NCBI GenBank assembly: GCA_021613335.1
Contig: JAJTWR010000044.1
Coordinates: forward strand, 2,748,001-2,812,000
Source of the DNA: Whitmania pigra
Lineage: Eukaryota > Annelida > Clitellata > Hirudinida > Haemopidae
Direction: 5' to 3'
DNA length: 64,000 bases
Shown: piece by piece, positions 43,257-54,862 of the stretch
Layout: the number at the start of each line of letters is the position of its first letter
How positions within the stretch are numbered: the stretch's first letter is position 1
Notes under the pieces: generated by a model
Seen by the model: the letters and a program-made list of their open reading frames with translations, nothing else
The model's database searches: none
What the model was told of the DNA's origin: nothing
Program-made: the position numbers and the translations under genes

Positions 43257-44075
43257 ATGTCGAGAGAAAGAAATAAACCGTTGCAAGTTGTAAGTAATTC
43301 GACTTTTTTTTACTTTATAAGAAGCATGGATTTGTTTACAAAGATTTGTTTCATATTTTAGCTCAAAAGTGTGGGACCAAAGCTAGTGCCCTTTTTCAAA
43401 ACCTGTGCAATATATTTTGTCTTATTCTCCGATGCATCCAAGTTGGAATCTATATTTTATTGTGTCATCAAATGCCTGCCAATCGTTTCGCTGATATTTT
43501 TTGTTCTGCTACACGGCATGAGTTTTTCTGAGTATTATTCGTATTCAAGAAACATTCTGATTGGTTTAATATTTTGCTGCATTGGAGATGCATTCATGGT
43601 TTGGAAAAATGCAGGGTATTTTATACATTCAATGTGCATGTTTGGCCTGGGTCAAATGTTTTACATACTGGCTCTTGGATTCAAGCCATTGAATATTCCT
43701 GCAGGCGTAGTTTTTCTTAGCTTGAGTGTTTTCATTTATTCCTTCCTTTACCAAGGACTGAAGGGTTCCATGGTATACTTTGTGGCCATTTATATGTTCC
43801 TCATCGGAGTTATGGTTTGGAGAGCGGTTGCCAAAGTTAGATTCTTCGAAGATTTGTGGACTTGGACGAAGCTGTGCAGTTGCGCAGGTGCCTTGTTGTT
43901 TGCAGTTTCAGACACAATCCTCGGTTTAAATGTGTTCTATGCTCCCGTGCCTTATTCACACCAGTTGATCATGACGACCTATTATGCCGCCCAGCTCGGC
44001 ATCGCACTTTCCGTCGTCGACAGCCAAGTAGATGCTCTTCTGTCTCAAGAAAGTCGTAGAAAATTGAAAAATTAA
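43257..44075 (+). CDS. TMEM86A: Lysoplasmalogenase, TMEM86A type
   Basis: Two exons (43257-43289 and 43362-44075, phase 0) give 248 aa. It is an integral membrane hydrolase of the YhhN/TMEM86 family that cleaves the vinyl-ether bond of lysoplasmalogens, releasing a fatty aldehyde. The start VLKSVGPKLVPFFKTCAIYF matches vertebrate TMEM86A closely. About eight hydrophobic helices follow. The acidic residues thought to be catalytic in the family lie at GDAF (Asp87) and SDTI (Asp195), and the conserved PYSHQLIMTTYYAAQ block is present. Vertebrates have two paralogues (A and B); the N-terminus favours A, but this may be the single ancestral gene. The first exon supplies only 11 residues. An AATAAA lies at 44160. 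Confidence 0.95.
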
Positions 44076-44159
44076 GGTTTTCAAGCAACTGACAGTTTCA
44101 CAATTTCTTTATGAATTATTTTGTGGCTACTAACAATTTGAACATGCATTTGTATTAAA

Positions 44160-44165
44160 AATAAA
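44160..44165 (+). promoter_or_regulatory. Polyadenylation signal of TMEM86A
   Basis: AATAAA 85 bp after the stop codon. Confidence 0.6.
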
Positions 44166-45002
44166 GCAAAATATCTCTGTAGTGATGAGATGGCATTGCA
44201 AATCATTTGACTAAGATGAAGAGCATAACAGTTACAGTTATGTTTTATGTTTTTGGTGAGAGCAAATTACCTGAAGCACTTCATATAACTTTTTAATCAT
44301 ACTCAAACTAATTCAAAGAAAATGGTGTACAAACAATATTCTGCTTTATTCTTTTGATGTCCATAAGCCAATTTGTGTCAGTTATTTTATCCATGCAACT
44401 ACTTGCAATTCCACGTTTTTGCAAACTTGTCTCATTCAGTTTTCATTATTATGACATGGCAGAACAAGTGACTACTTATGAACTAATTTGATGATTATTT
44501 TGGGTAGACACTGGTTATTTTACATTATTTATTTCAACTTTCCTCACTTCAGGTTGTGAAATGTAAAGGTTTTATAAAAGATTTTGTAATTGTTTGTAAA
44601 TAAAAAGAGCAACGTTGGTAAATATTTTGATTAAATGTAGATGCGAAGTTAAAATTATTGATCAGCTGTGATGTTTCAAATATAGTATGAGACGCAGAAA
44701 GGGAAGACAAAAATATTGTGATGCTAAAAATAGCTGCTAAGTGGGTACGATTTGGATGTGTTCTCGTTTATGACGAACTGAAAAACGATTTGAGAGGATA
44801 TCGAAATTTAGGTTACGTTTAATTTGTGAATTATAAGATATTTGTTTTGAGGTGCTTAATGCGAGGTACTCTGGAGTGTTAGATAAAACGTCTCGATGCG
44901 CAGCCGCATTCGTTTGGAGTTCATAATTCAAGTTTATGAACTGTTCTTTCAATACAAGTTAAGAGTAGCACAAAAACTAGACTTGTAAATGCGTGTAATG
45001 CG
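44166..45002. other. Intergenic, no gene seen
   Basis: Downstream of the lysoplasmalogenase gene. No exon recognised. Confidence 0.4.
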
Positions 45003-45960
45003 TTGCAAAAAACCTGACCCAGTTACGTTTCCTGATGATAACTTTTTATGTATTTTTTTAAAGCATTTTCATAAGCCATTTTATTCATACAATGTTGTCA
45101 TACAATACATTAGATTTACATGCTTATGAAATTGATTGAACTCTGACAAATTTCGGGCAATTTTCTGGAAAAACTGGAAATTCCCAAAGTTACATATACG
45201 AATAAGAAACACTAGGGAGCCTAAATTTTCATATTTATTAAAATCAAATTATTTCCTTAACATCTTCAAATTATTATTTATATGAAATTCAATAATGTAT
45301 CTTATATTCTTTCTTAATAATTAACTTTTAAACTCAGGAATGCAATTTTGGGGGGTGGGGAATGGTCTCCCTGACTTTAGACCAGACCCCAAAAAAGGGT
45401 CATCTCCTCATGTTTTGCGAGGATTTGTCTCTCCCCCTGAATTTTGGCTAGAAGAAAAAAAGGTCATCTCCTCAAGTTATGTAGGGGTTTGCCTCCCCCT
45501 TTGGAAAATGCTGAAATGATGTCCCTGCTTGAACTCTATTTTTAATAAACCCAAGAAAGGTTTCAAGCTCTTTTTATCCAGTTCCTTCCATGCCTTATTC
45601 AAAAGCATCTTTCAGTTCCTGAACACTGAAACATTGTTTCCAATTGGAGTACATCTTCCTAGCAGGCAGTACCCACATCTTTTCAATTGGGTTCAAGTCT
45701 GGGGAGCAAGCTGGCCACGTCAGAACCTTAAAAATCCTCTCCTGGAGAAAAGCTTTTTACAACCCTTTGAGTCTAGCGAGGCATTGTCATGCTGAAAAAC
45801 GAATAAGAAAAGACTGTATTAAGTGAAGTTAAGTGAATTTAATGTTCATATTTAGTTAAGTGACTGAATCATTTCCAAATTTGTCACACAACGGAAAGAG
45901 ATAATATTTCAGTGTTTCAACATATTTTTGGGAGTTCTCTGCCTTCTAGATCGGTTAACC
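45003..45960 (-). mobile_element. Tc1/mariner-like relic, copy 2
   Basis: Starts with GTTGCAAAAAACCTGACCCA, related to the end of copy 1. On the minus strand it encodes FQHDNASLDSKG (second catalytic Asp) and, after a frameshift, TWPACSPDLNPIEKMW (third catalytic residue region), diagnostic of Tc1/mariner transposase. Both this and copy 1 share TAATAAAYCCAAGAAAGG and the flanking coding sequence. It is split by a family 2 MITE. Confidence 0.82.
45336..45527. mobile_element. MITE family 2 copy nested in the Tc1 relic
   Basis: It ends in GAAATGATGTCCCTGC and shares AAAAAGGTCATCTCCTCAAG and TTGCCTCCCCCTTTGGAAAA with the copy at 51817. Short AACTC/AACTC sequences flank it and may be the target duplication. 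Removing it restores continuity with Tc1 copy 1. Confidence 0.65.
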
Positions 45961-46086
45961 CTCCCAGAAATTTCTGAAATTGACAAATTCAAGTCTTTGA
46001 AGGCCTTTATTTATCCTTTTTCGATGTCATTACGACTCTTTCCAGAACTCATCTATAATAACGTAAACTAACAGTACGTATATTAC

Positions 46087-49000
46087 CAGTGCCGGACTAA
46101 GCCGGTGGGTGGCCCTGGGCCCACTTGGAAGGGAGGCCTTTTTTCCAATTCTCCTTATTGCACAGGCCACAACATCACGTACTAGTAACCTAATACATAA
46201 ATACTTCGAACACTAGTTGTACTTCCTAAATTTATTTACAGTTATAATAATTTAATTTTTCATAAATTAATAAAATTATATTATCACCAAATAAATGTGG
46301 CTAAAATCAGAGAATGCATGAAGTTATAACTGCTATGGTTATAGCCCAGATACTTTACCAGATTTCCGTGTTGCAAAATCGCTGATGATGTCACTAAAGT
46401 TTAATTCACGCAATACATCTGACTCGATACTCATGATTTGTAGACTATTGTACTTGCCACTCATTGCAGATGCATTGTTGTAGCTTTGCCCGCGACAGTT
46501 TTCCAGGTCTAGGTCATGCATCTTCAGAAATTCCATCAAGGCGTTGAACATCTCTTGAGCGCCATGGCCTTTGAATGTTACAAGGCGTTCCACTGGGCCA
46601 TAATCAGTTCTATGGATTCCCCATTATGATTTTGACGACGGAAGAGCCTAAGCGTGACATTCTCGAAATATTAGGGTCATTTCTAGGTTGCTGTACCAAG
46701 TGCGCAGAGAACAAACTTTCATTACAGCAGTGCTGAACTGTTGATGAACCCCTTTTCAGCCAGTATTCCCGCATCTAATTTGAAATAATGGCTGGCCAAA
46801 GTCCATTGTCATTGCCCCCTGGTGTGCCCTCGACTATCAGTCTTCATTTCTATGTCCTTCAATTGGACTCGTTACTACTTCTGCAGTTTCTGTATCATCT
46901 TCAGCATCTTGAGCATCTTCAAACTGATCAGGTTCTGCAAATTCATCACTCTTCTCTGACATTTCTATTAGTTGTGAACAGTGAAAAAGTAGTCTAATTT
47001 TCTTAAATTTGCTACTTCTGCTGATGATTTCATTGCTGCTTCATTAGCTTTACGCCTTTTAGAAGCCCCAGACTCCCAAGTTCTTTTGCGATTCCAGTGT
47101 CTCCGTCACGATTGCCCATGCTGGTAATCTGAAAATAAACGAAGTGACAATATACAGAGTGATTAGAAAGTGACTTCCTATGTTTAAAAATTACTAATTT
47201 ATTCCTGAACTATAATTCTTATAAAAACGCGCATGACACAAAAGTGTATAGCATGAAGTTTTATCAAAATTGAATTTGATAATTATTATATTGGTAGTGA
47301 CGACGTACTCACCACCATCAACATCTCCACCACTCTTTTCTTCATCAACAACATCATTACCAGCACCATCAGCATCACCTTTATCATAATTGAAATTTCA
47401 TTATTAAACATCAATCTTCGTCGGTCATAACTCAACCCAAAACGTTTCATTTCAAAGAAATTTCAACAAATAAACGATCTAAAAAATAAACACAGATTTA
47501 TTGGATTTTTTTCCAGATAAGCCACTAATGATAAAAGTGTATGAGCGAAAAGTTAAGCCCCGCCACTCTAATTTTTTTTTTTTTTAGAAAGATTTATTAA
47601 ACAAAAGTATTCAAACACAACCATACGGTTACAAAAAAAATAACCAGCTTAATTACATAGATAGACATTTTGTAAAAAACGTCAACCCGAAGGGATATAC
47701 TCCCGCTGATGGGCTGCTTGTTCCAACGACAAACATTTTTTTTGCACGCACCCAATTTCTGGACATTTGAATACTTAAATGCACGCCATAAAAACAACTC
47801 CTTATCCACCTCTATGCCCATTTTGTGCAAATATTTTCTACGTTCGGACCTAAAACCTGAAATGAACTTTCGACTCTCGTTCACGACAAGAAGACGGCAA
47901 TACGTTTTTTGCAAAGCCACGGAGTGATCCATCAGCAACGTTTACGCAACAATGGTCACCAGATGACACGTTCAACTTTATAATCATCAAACGGTTAATC
48001 ATACAGAAAACCTTGTGGATCCAACGAGTGGAGCTCACACACAAACCATCGAATCTTTGTGGCACGTCTGCAAGATGCAGAATAAGCGCCAATGCGGCAC
48101 ACACCGATCTTGGAGGCAAAGGTATAGAAATACGGACCTTTTCATGGAAATTATTAATGACATGTCTCAATTTTACCCTCTTCAATAAAAACTAAAAGTA
48201 CAAATTTCATATCCTCTTTTTTATAATCTTTTTTTGGTGGCGGGGGTTAACGTTTTGGCGGGGCTTATCTGGAAAAGATCCGATTTATTTGCTAGACAGC
48301 AATGGAATGCATGCCAACAAAACTTTAAATATATTACAACATATTAAAAACTTATAAGCATTATAAAATAGGGAGTTATTTGCCGATCGCCCTAAAGATA
48401 AAGGATTTGTATTTAAATGCTAATAATATGCCAGGCATACTAATATATGGTATAATATACGTTAGGTTCTTCCAGTATATAGCATAGCAGCTGTTTTGGC
48501 CACCCCATTTACCGTTAATAATCCGTTAGCAGGCTGCAAAACAACTATTAAAGAGTGATCCCTTGGTATGTCAAACCATTATCCAATCAGTCTTGGAAGT
48601 GCTAGGCAAATTGTTGTCCCATCAACTTGTTCAGAATGATTATTTAGGCAACTACTCAGATAAGAAAAAAAATAAATACTAATCAAACTCACCGAGATGT
48701 TTCCGAATCCAAGTTCTTCGATATAACAATTGCGAATGAACGTAGTTCAAGCAAGTGCATGGAAGCAGAATGCAAGAACAATATGCTTTGGTCTCGGAGT
48801 AGTTCCATACATACTCTTATTATAAAAAGAAATCACTGGACGACATGAGGAATAGGCGTGACTTGATGAGGGCATAAGGTGATTCTCTTTGATGTATGGC
48901 TTGCATATGTAGTACATCAATCGATGCTCTAAACCAAATGCCGAATTGAAACGTAACTCTTCAATGGACGCATTTATCAAGGACTACTGATTTTGGAAAC

Positions 49001-49127
49001 GTAGCATACTACACATTTTGTATAAATTTGATCGAAAGTCTATTGGTGGAATATATTGGCCTCTCGTGGTGGGTAGCCCTGGACCCAAGCCCGTCGGCCC
49101 CCTTCCCTTCCCCGTAAACCGGCACTG
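46087..49127 (-). mobile_element. hAT transposon (ZMYM/DUF4371 type) with perfect 8-bp TSD
   Basis: It begins CAGTGCCGGACTAAG and ends (inverted) CAGTGCCGGTTTACG. It is flanked on both sides by TATATTAC (46079-46086 and 49128-49135), an exact 8-bp target duplication as expected for hAT. On the minus strand, 46593-46339 encodes CRGQSYNNASAMSGKYNSLQ, the conserved block of DUF4371-type hAT transposases. An acidic stretch (DEFAEPDQFEDAQDAEDD) lies near 46900. The transposase is broken and interrupted by another element (47503-48281). Confidence 0.9.
47503..48281. mobile_element. Nested 779-bp DNA transposon with 8-bp TSD
   Basis: Ends GGATTTTTTTCCAGATAAGC and (inverted) GGATCTTTTCCAGATAAGCC are near-perfect inverted repeats. 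GATTTATT flanks both sides (47495-47502 and 48282-48289). The subterminal AAGCCCCGCC motif is also inverted. Two overlapping minus-strand frames (47850-48185 and 47597-47938) show no recognised transposase. The superfamily is unassigned; 8-bp TSDs occur in hAT, P and Merlin elements. Confidence 0.82.
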
Positions 49128-49135
49128 TATATTAC

Positions 49136-50399
49136 ATAAGTGAGTTTTGGAAATTGGACCATTTATATAGAGCCTTATTTTAGTAATCAGCTTTTGTAAT
49201 TCATGTAATAAAAATTATTTAATGGACAGGAAGAAACCCATGCTCATAGCTGCGAAAACCTCAAAAAACAGCATCAAAGGCATTTATCAATGGAATCCCA
49301 ATATCAAAATTTTTCTTCTAAATTTTATATTATGTTAATTAAATACGACTTTGTGAATGATATAAAGAATGTTTGGGTCAAAAACCAGCAGTAATTTAAT
49401 AGATAACTGTGTAAATTGTGTGATTTATGAACCTGGACCAAGTTTACAAAGCACTGTATTTATGGATGATCCCTTAATAGAAGAATTTTTTTATAATTTC
49501 ATGTTATATACAGCGCTAGAAATATTATTACAAATTCACCCTCTTCTTTGGATAACTTCCATATAAATTAACACATCTTGCTGAAATTTTCAGCATTTAA
49601 ATAAATCGCCATTTGTAAATATTGTGTAAATTTTTTATTCACGTGGATTAACGGTTCTTTTAACTTATGTAAATGAACGATTTTTGTCCTCGAAATAAGA
49701 TTGCAACAGCTTCCGTTCGGACTTGTTTCGTTAATTTAAAGGACTTCCTAGAGAGATCATATATTAAATTGAAGGTTAGAGGTCGTCCTTAAAATAAGTC
49801 AACAAAATAGACCAGCGTAGAGACAGCCGGTTAATAAAATGTAAATAAACAATGTAGCCGGGTGTTTTTTTTTTATATTACATAGGGTTGATCTCAAAGC
49901 TAACAAAAAATGTTTCATAATTAGTAAACTGAATTAATTAATAAAATTTATTTACAAAAACAAAGATAATTATGTTTAGTTAAATAACTAAAATTTAACA
50001 ATTGTAATTTTTTGTTAATTTGCGAAATCATGAGCAAAGTTTCGATCTTTTAAATCCGACCTCCAGAACGTTTATGGGCTAATAAAACATCACGATAACT
50101 GGCGTCTTCATCTAAGAATCTAACAAATCAAGAGGAGAATAAGAGACCAACAAAATAAAGTTTAATAAAATTATTTGCGCATAGTTTCGAAGTTGGATCT
50201 CTTTTGGCGCGCACAGAAACCATACATACAATACATTGTCGCTACAAAGAAAATATAACGCTCGGTTTGCATTTTGAGGTTTCGACATTCTAAGGCCATC
50301 GATTCTCTTTAATCGATGAACCATAATAATGGCTTCATATTGAATTCATAATAATGAAGTTGGTGATTTTGCTTATAGTATGGATTTAGTCGACAGGAA
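49136..50399. other. Intergenic, no gene seen
   Basis: AT-rich sequence between two hAT elements; no supported exon or repeat. Confidence 0.4.
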
Positions 50400-50407
50400 C
50401 ACCTACC

Positions 50408-51771
50408 CAGTGTTGTAAAAATTACCTCATTTCGGTAACTAGTTACAAGTAAAAGTAATACCTCAAAAAGCTACTTAAGTATAAGTAAGAGTATTGTCTC
50501 AAAAATTTACTCAAGTAAAAGTTAAAAGTTACAGCGTCCAAAAGTTACTTTTAAGTAAAAATTACAAGTAACTTTGATGCCGCCATTATTGTGATCATAC
50601 ATCATTCCGTATTATTTAAAAGGAATTGTTTCTCTTATCGTTAAAACAATTACTGGTATTAACTGCTAGTACTAACAGTCATTAAGTAATAACATTTGAA
50701 CTAATGCATTCTTTTGGTGTTTTTATTATTTATTACATTACAATCACAAATTTTTGTTAATTTTTAACATAACTAAGTCCTCGAATAGTTTGTCACTCAT
50801 TATGGTCCTTCAGCTGTTCTGTCATACCAGAAGAGCTGAATAACGTTCAACAGCTGCACTAGCTAGCAGAGGAGTGTTCAACTGGATAAATAATTTCTTC
50901 AGGGTATCGCTTCCAGTAATAATGTTCATGTCAACTGATCCGTCTCGAAGATACTGCATCAGAATATCAGTTGACCTTGTACAATTGAAGAAACTGTCTT
51001 CAATACTGTCAGCATCAGATGAACGAGAGCTCAAAGCTCGTCCATCTTTGCTGCATTAGAAGATGCTATTTTGGCTACCAGTTTCTCATCAAGCTTGACA
51101 ATCGTTAGCAAAGATATCCCATATTCCTTAACTTCTGTTGGATGCATGCGTTCCACGTGCTTCTTCAAGTTAGATGAAGAACCTTCATATGCTGAACATG
51201 TAGTTTTTGTTTCTGTTGGCAGAGTAGGCATACATACTTATATGATTTTCCTTTGATTGAAATCTGAACATTTTGTTCAAATACGGCCACGGACTATCTT
51301 CACCCTTGTTCCTCTTATCTTCGCTAACGACACTAAAAATGGCTTCAAATGAAGCCATACTACGATATATTAAATCTTATCTTATATTATTATATGTATA
51401 CAATATTATATATTAAAAAAGCTTCGATATGACTAATCAACAATTTCCGATTTAAAACAAAAACGACCGGCGATAACCACAATAACAAAAGAGCGATGAT
51501 CGGGAAGGGGAAGGTTCTCGAACGAACCAAAGAATAACAATCTAGAATTTAAATTTTTTTTAAATAAATTAAACTAATTTAAAATGTTATTTATGTTACT
51601 TTGTAACGTCTTGCGCCAAAAAGGTAACGAATTAAAAGTATGACCAAAAATAGTAATTTGTTACAAGTAAGAGTACAAAATCTTTTTTGTAATTGTTACA
51701 AGTAAAAATTACCAAAAAAAGTAATTAATTACAGTAACGAATTACATGTAATTCGATACTGCACAACACTG
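50408..51771 (-). mobile_element. hAT transposon with BED finger and 8-bp TSD
   Basis: Ends CAGTGTTGTAAAAATTACC and (inverted) CAGTGTTGTGCAGTATCG. CACCTACC flanks both sides (50400-50407 and 51772-51779). On the minus strand, 51231-51031 encodes a BED-finger remnant (SSNLKKHVERMHP) and 51034-50822 the C-terminal hAT dimerisation motif (NTPLLASAAVERYSALLV). The middle of the transposase is deleted, so this is a non-autonomous copy. Confidence 0.92.
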
Positions 51772-51816
51772 CACCTACCTGACCGGTGGCCACTCCGGAG
51801 AATGTAAGATGTTTAG

Positions 51817-51995
51817 GGCAGGGACGTCATTTGGAGGGGCCGGAGACAAAGGCAACGTTTAGACTAGCCTCAAAAAGGTCATCTAATGTTTTGTGAAGGT
51901 TTGCCCTTTGAATTTTGACTAGAAGCAAAAAAGAGATCTTCTCAAGTTTTGCGAGGGTTTGTCTTCCCCTTTGGAAAAGCCGAAATTATGTCCCT
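51817..51995. mobile_element. MITE family 2, complete copy
   Basis: About 179 bp with ends GGCAGGGACGTCATTTGG and (inverted) AGGGACATAATTTCGG. TGTTTAG flanks both sides (51810-51816 and 51996-52002), a 7- or 8-bp target duplication. It has no coding capacity. Related pieces lie at 45336-45527 and 21953-22017. Confidence 0.78.
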
Positions 51996-52002
51996 TGTTT
52001 AG

Positions 52003-53289
52003 AGGCAAAACTTCGGTGATTGGAGCTTTCTGATGATTCACTGCCAATCCATGGCACTAGTTTCATACTCTATTTTACATAAGTCAGATGCAGAAACGTA
52101 TTACAAATCAGCGCGACCGTCACATAATATGCCTCAGCCCAGAATTTGTGGGTGGTCGGGATGTGCCACTGCACTGAGACCCCACCAGGTAAATCTGACC
52201 CTGGTCATACTTGATTAACATCGCCCCTAAAAAATTTGGGGAGATGAACTTAGAATAAAGATCGTATATATAAAATTATATCAAACTGTTCGAAATATCT
52301 GCCAAACAGTTGTGGAATGGCCTCGTTCTCTGGTGTTACATCCTATATGTAAATGTTTGAGATACTCTGGCCAGGTAGTTATACCAAATAGAAAACACGA
52401 ATTAGCCGTTGTTGAGTTGAAAAACAATTGAAGCCTGGAAAGTCCTGCGAAAAGAATGCTTGGCATAATTGAACAATGACATCAAGACCTAATAAAATAA
52501 TAGAAAGGCAATCATATTGACATTTTATCTGAATCAATAACATGTCTTAGAACCCTTATTATTACGCTAAATTACTGTAAATTCTAAAGATATAATGAAA
52601 AAAAAACGACCTTGACGTAGATCTCTTGAATTCATCACGAGATTATAAAACAAGTTTGTTAAACATTCTACATCAAATAATATAGCCAAATTTGGGTTTG
52701 AAAAAGTAATTCAATCAGGAGTTATCGTAAAAGTCATTGCGCTCATAAAGATGTATGCGCAATCATGTGTAAAGCGGTTGCTGCAAAAATCACATAAAAT
52801 TCATCACTGGTTCACTGACTATTCATTAAATAATTTAAAGCCATGTGCCAAGCATCACACGAATTAGTTTTAGACGAGGCTGTCAAACCATTTTCGTATC
52901 AGCTCCACAGATGATGTTGGAGTCCAGATGGTTTTGGGCCACGTCGATTTGGTAGTATAATTCAAGTGCCTTAAAAAATCATTTATGGTGCTGGTAATTT
53001 TTTAGGAATAAAATTAAACAGGTGCTCAAACGATTAAATCAAGTCGGACATAGCACAACAGCCAATTCATCGTTATTTGCATCACGAACTACGCAGATTT
53101 ACCCAGAAGAATTCCCAGGTGCAGTGTGGTTATGGAGGAGGCCCAACGATTTCTATTTCTTCACAGGAGATACTGACAATAACAGTGAATCCCGAATCGA
53201 ACTACCTTTATGGTTCAATGTGGAGCGTTCGTTCTCAAAGAACAAACTGTGCAACGATCACTCGTCTCACCTAGCTCCGATGAGCATAT
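52003..53289. other. Intergenic, no gene seen
   Basis: Small frames at 53022-53297 and 53077-53274 run up to or into the LTR and have no recognisable domain. The rest is AT-rich. Confidence 0.4.
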
Positions 53290-53597
53290 TGAAATAACCC
53301 GGGGGTCCGCAAATAAGTAAGTTAACTAATAAGTTTATTAGAGCAGGTATTCAGTTAACGGAACTGAATAATAGAAGTTAAGCGTTTAAGGATTGAGGTA
53401 ATTAAGGATGCAAATGGATATTTGGGCTTCCAAGTCGTCTTGATTCTCGTTGTTTGTCAGGTGATTAACGAGAATGCTTTTCTGTAGCAAAAATAGATCC
53501 CACGTGCCCGGAAAAGATGCCAAATATAATTAAACACAAATTTAATTATTTTAGCAATATAAACTTGATTAATCTCCAAAAATCTAAGTATACAACA
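53290..53597 (-). repeat. 3' LTR
   Basis: A 308-bp repeat starting TGTTGTATACTTAG and ending GGGTTATTTCA on the minus strand; about 98% identical to the other LTR. Confidence 0.93.
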
Positions 53598-53608
53598 TTA
53601 CACCCTCC

Positions 53609-54421
53609 TTAAATCTGTTCGTCCCGAACAGACTGCTGCTTCCCGTGGTATTTCGCCAGTCGGCGAATGTGTGCCACCTTCATTTTTACTCTCGGGACAC
53701 AATCTCTAACACGGTGCCCATGTACCATCATTGTTTCAATGCGAGTCCGTCCTCCTCTCGCATCTCTACTAAAACGCTTGCTGAAAAAGATCAGCAAAAC
53801 AAACAACAGTACTAAATGCTCACCGCGAGTCTCCGACGACCTTTGAAGGCCAGAAAGCCCGCCCTGGTTGAGAACTCCACAAATAAGCTTCTCGGACATT
53901 GATCCAACCTTTTCAACTATGTACTCATTATCGCCAAGCACCTCACCGCCAACATCTCCACTCTCAGTTACGATGACATCCGCAGCTCCAATCTCCACGA
54001 CATCCATAGCTGAATCGAATCTGGAAACCTCCAACTCAAATCGATCGCCACTGCTTTCCGAGTCCAGTTCCTCCATTGATTCCTCAACGCGAGGAGGCTC
54101 CACTCTGGTCTCTACCAAAGTCCCTCCTTCAATTATTTCCTCGGTTCTCTCCACAACCGACACCAACGAGACAATCGTGCACGGAACTGGCTCATCGGAC
54201 ACTGGCGCGACTTCTTTGGAGTTTGCGAAACTCTCCCTCAGCTCACCGTTGTCCTTATTCTCTACAGTGCCCATCTTTATGGGAAGCTCTACTATTGGAC
54301 TGTCCCTTTCAACTACCAAACTGCCCTCACTTATCTCAGCAAAGGTCTCCTCAGCACCGTTTTCCTCACCCAGCTCTTCACTCAGCTCCTTTCCCGATTC
54401 CTCACTGCATGGAAGCAACAC
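53609..54421 (-). CDS. LTR-element ORF 2 (acidic region plus pol-like tail)
   Basis: 270 aa. The first ~200 residues are acidic and low in complexity (E, S, V). A hydrophobic stretch (HLVLLFVLLIFF) follows. The tail (MMVHGHRVRDCVPRVKMKV, then HIRRLAKYHGKQQ) resembles the C-terminal tail after the integrase of Gypsy-type elements. It overlaps ORF 1 by 40 bp in another frame, so a frameshift or an internal deletion joined the two parts. Confidence 0.55.
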   Translation of the reverse strand: MLLPCSEESGKELSEELGEENGAEETFAEISEGSLVVERDSPIVELPIKMGTVENKDNGELRESFANSKEVAPVSDEPVPCTIVSLVSVVERTEEIIEGGTLVETRVEPPRVEESMEELDSESSGDRFELEVSRFDSAMDVVEIGAADVIVTESGDVGGEVLGDNEYIVEKVGSMSEKLICGVLNQGGLSGLQRSSETRGEHLVLLFVLLIFFSKRFSRDARGGRTRIETMMVHGHRVRDCVPRVKMKVAHIRRLAKYHGKQQSVRDEQI

Positions 54422-54828
54422 TTGCTTTCTCCCAAAGTTCTTCCATCCACAATTTTATCGGTCTCATTCTCAACCGAAACCAGTGGGGCAATCGGGTGCA
54501 CTGCTGATGCTTCAGCTGTCATGATGCTTTTGGTGCTTGTTGGAGTCTCCTTCGGTTGGTAGCTAGTGGCAGCCTTGTCGGAGGAAACCTCAGTTACCTT
54601 TTTCGTGACACCAGTTTCAAAGCTTTTCAATACTTCGGATAATTCATTCCTTAAGATTTTGAAAAACGGATTAATAAACAAATAGAGCTCTGGATCTTGC
54701 CCTTGTTCTATTATCCACAACTGCAGGCGATCCTGCAATTCTTCCCTGGACCCTTTCGAATCCATTTGCCTGAACTTAAGCTCACGTCTCATTTCACCAA
54801 CAGTTAAATCTTCTAAGACCTTGCTCAT
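54382..54828 (-). CDS. LTR-element ORF 1 (gag-like, SAP-like N-terminus)
   Basis: 148 aa, starting 16 bp past the primer site. Residues ~6-40 (DLTVGEMRRELKFRQMDSKG, then REELQDRL) fit a SAP-like helix-loop-helix, a nucleic-acid-binding fold found at the start of some retroelement gag proteins. The rest is S/T-rich. No zinc knuckle is seen. Confidence 0.6.
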   Translation of the reverse strand: MSKVLEDLTVGEMRRELKFRQMDSKGSREELQDRLQLWIIEQGQDPELYLFINPFFKILRNELSEVLKSFETGVTKKVTEVSSDKAATSYQPKETPTSTKSIMTAEASAVHPIAPLVSVENETDKIVDGRTLGESKCCFHAVRNRERS

Positions 54829-54862
54829 GACTTACTTTTTGGGATCCCACTCCTGACACCAA

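Noticed and set aside
53022..53297. Small plus-strand frames beside the LTR as a host gene broken by the insertion
   Set aside because: No recognisable protein features and no continuation on the far side of the element.
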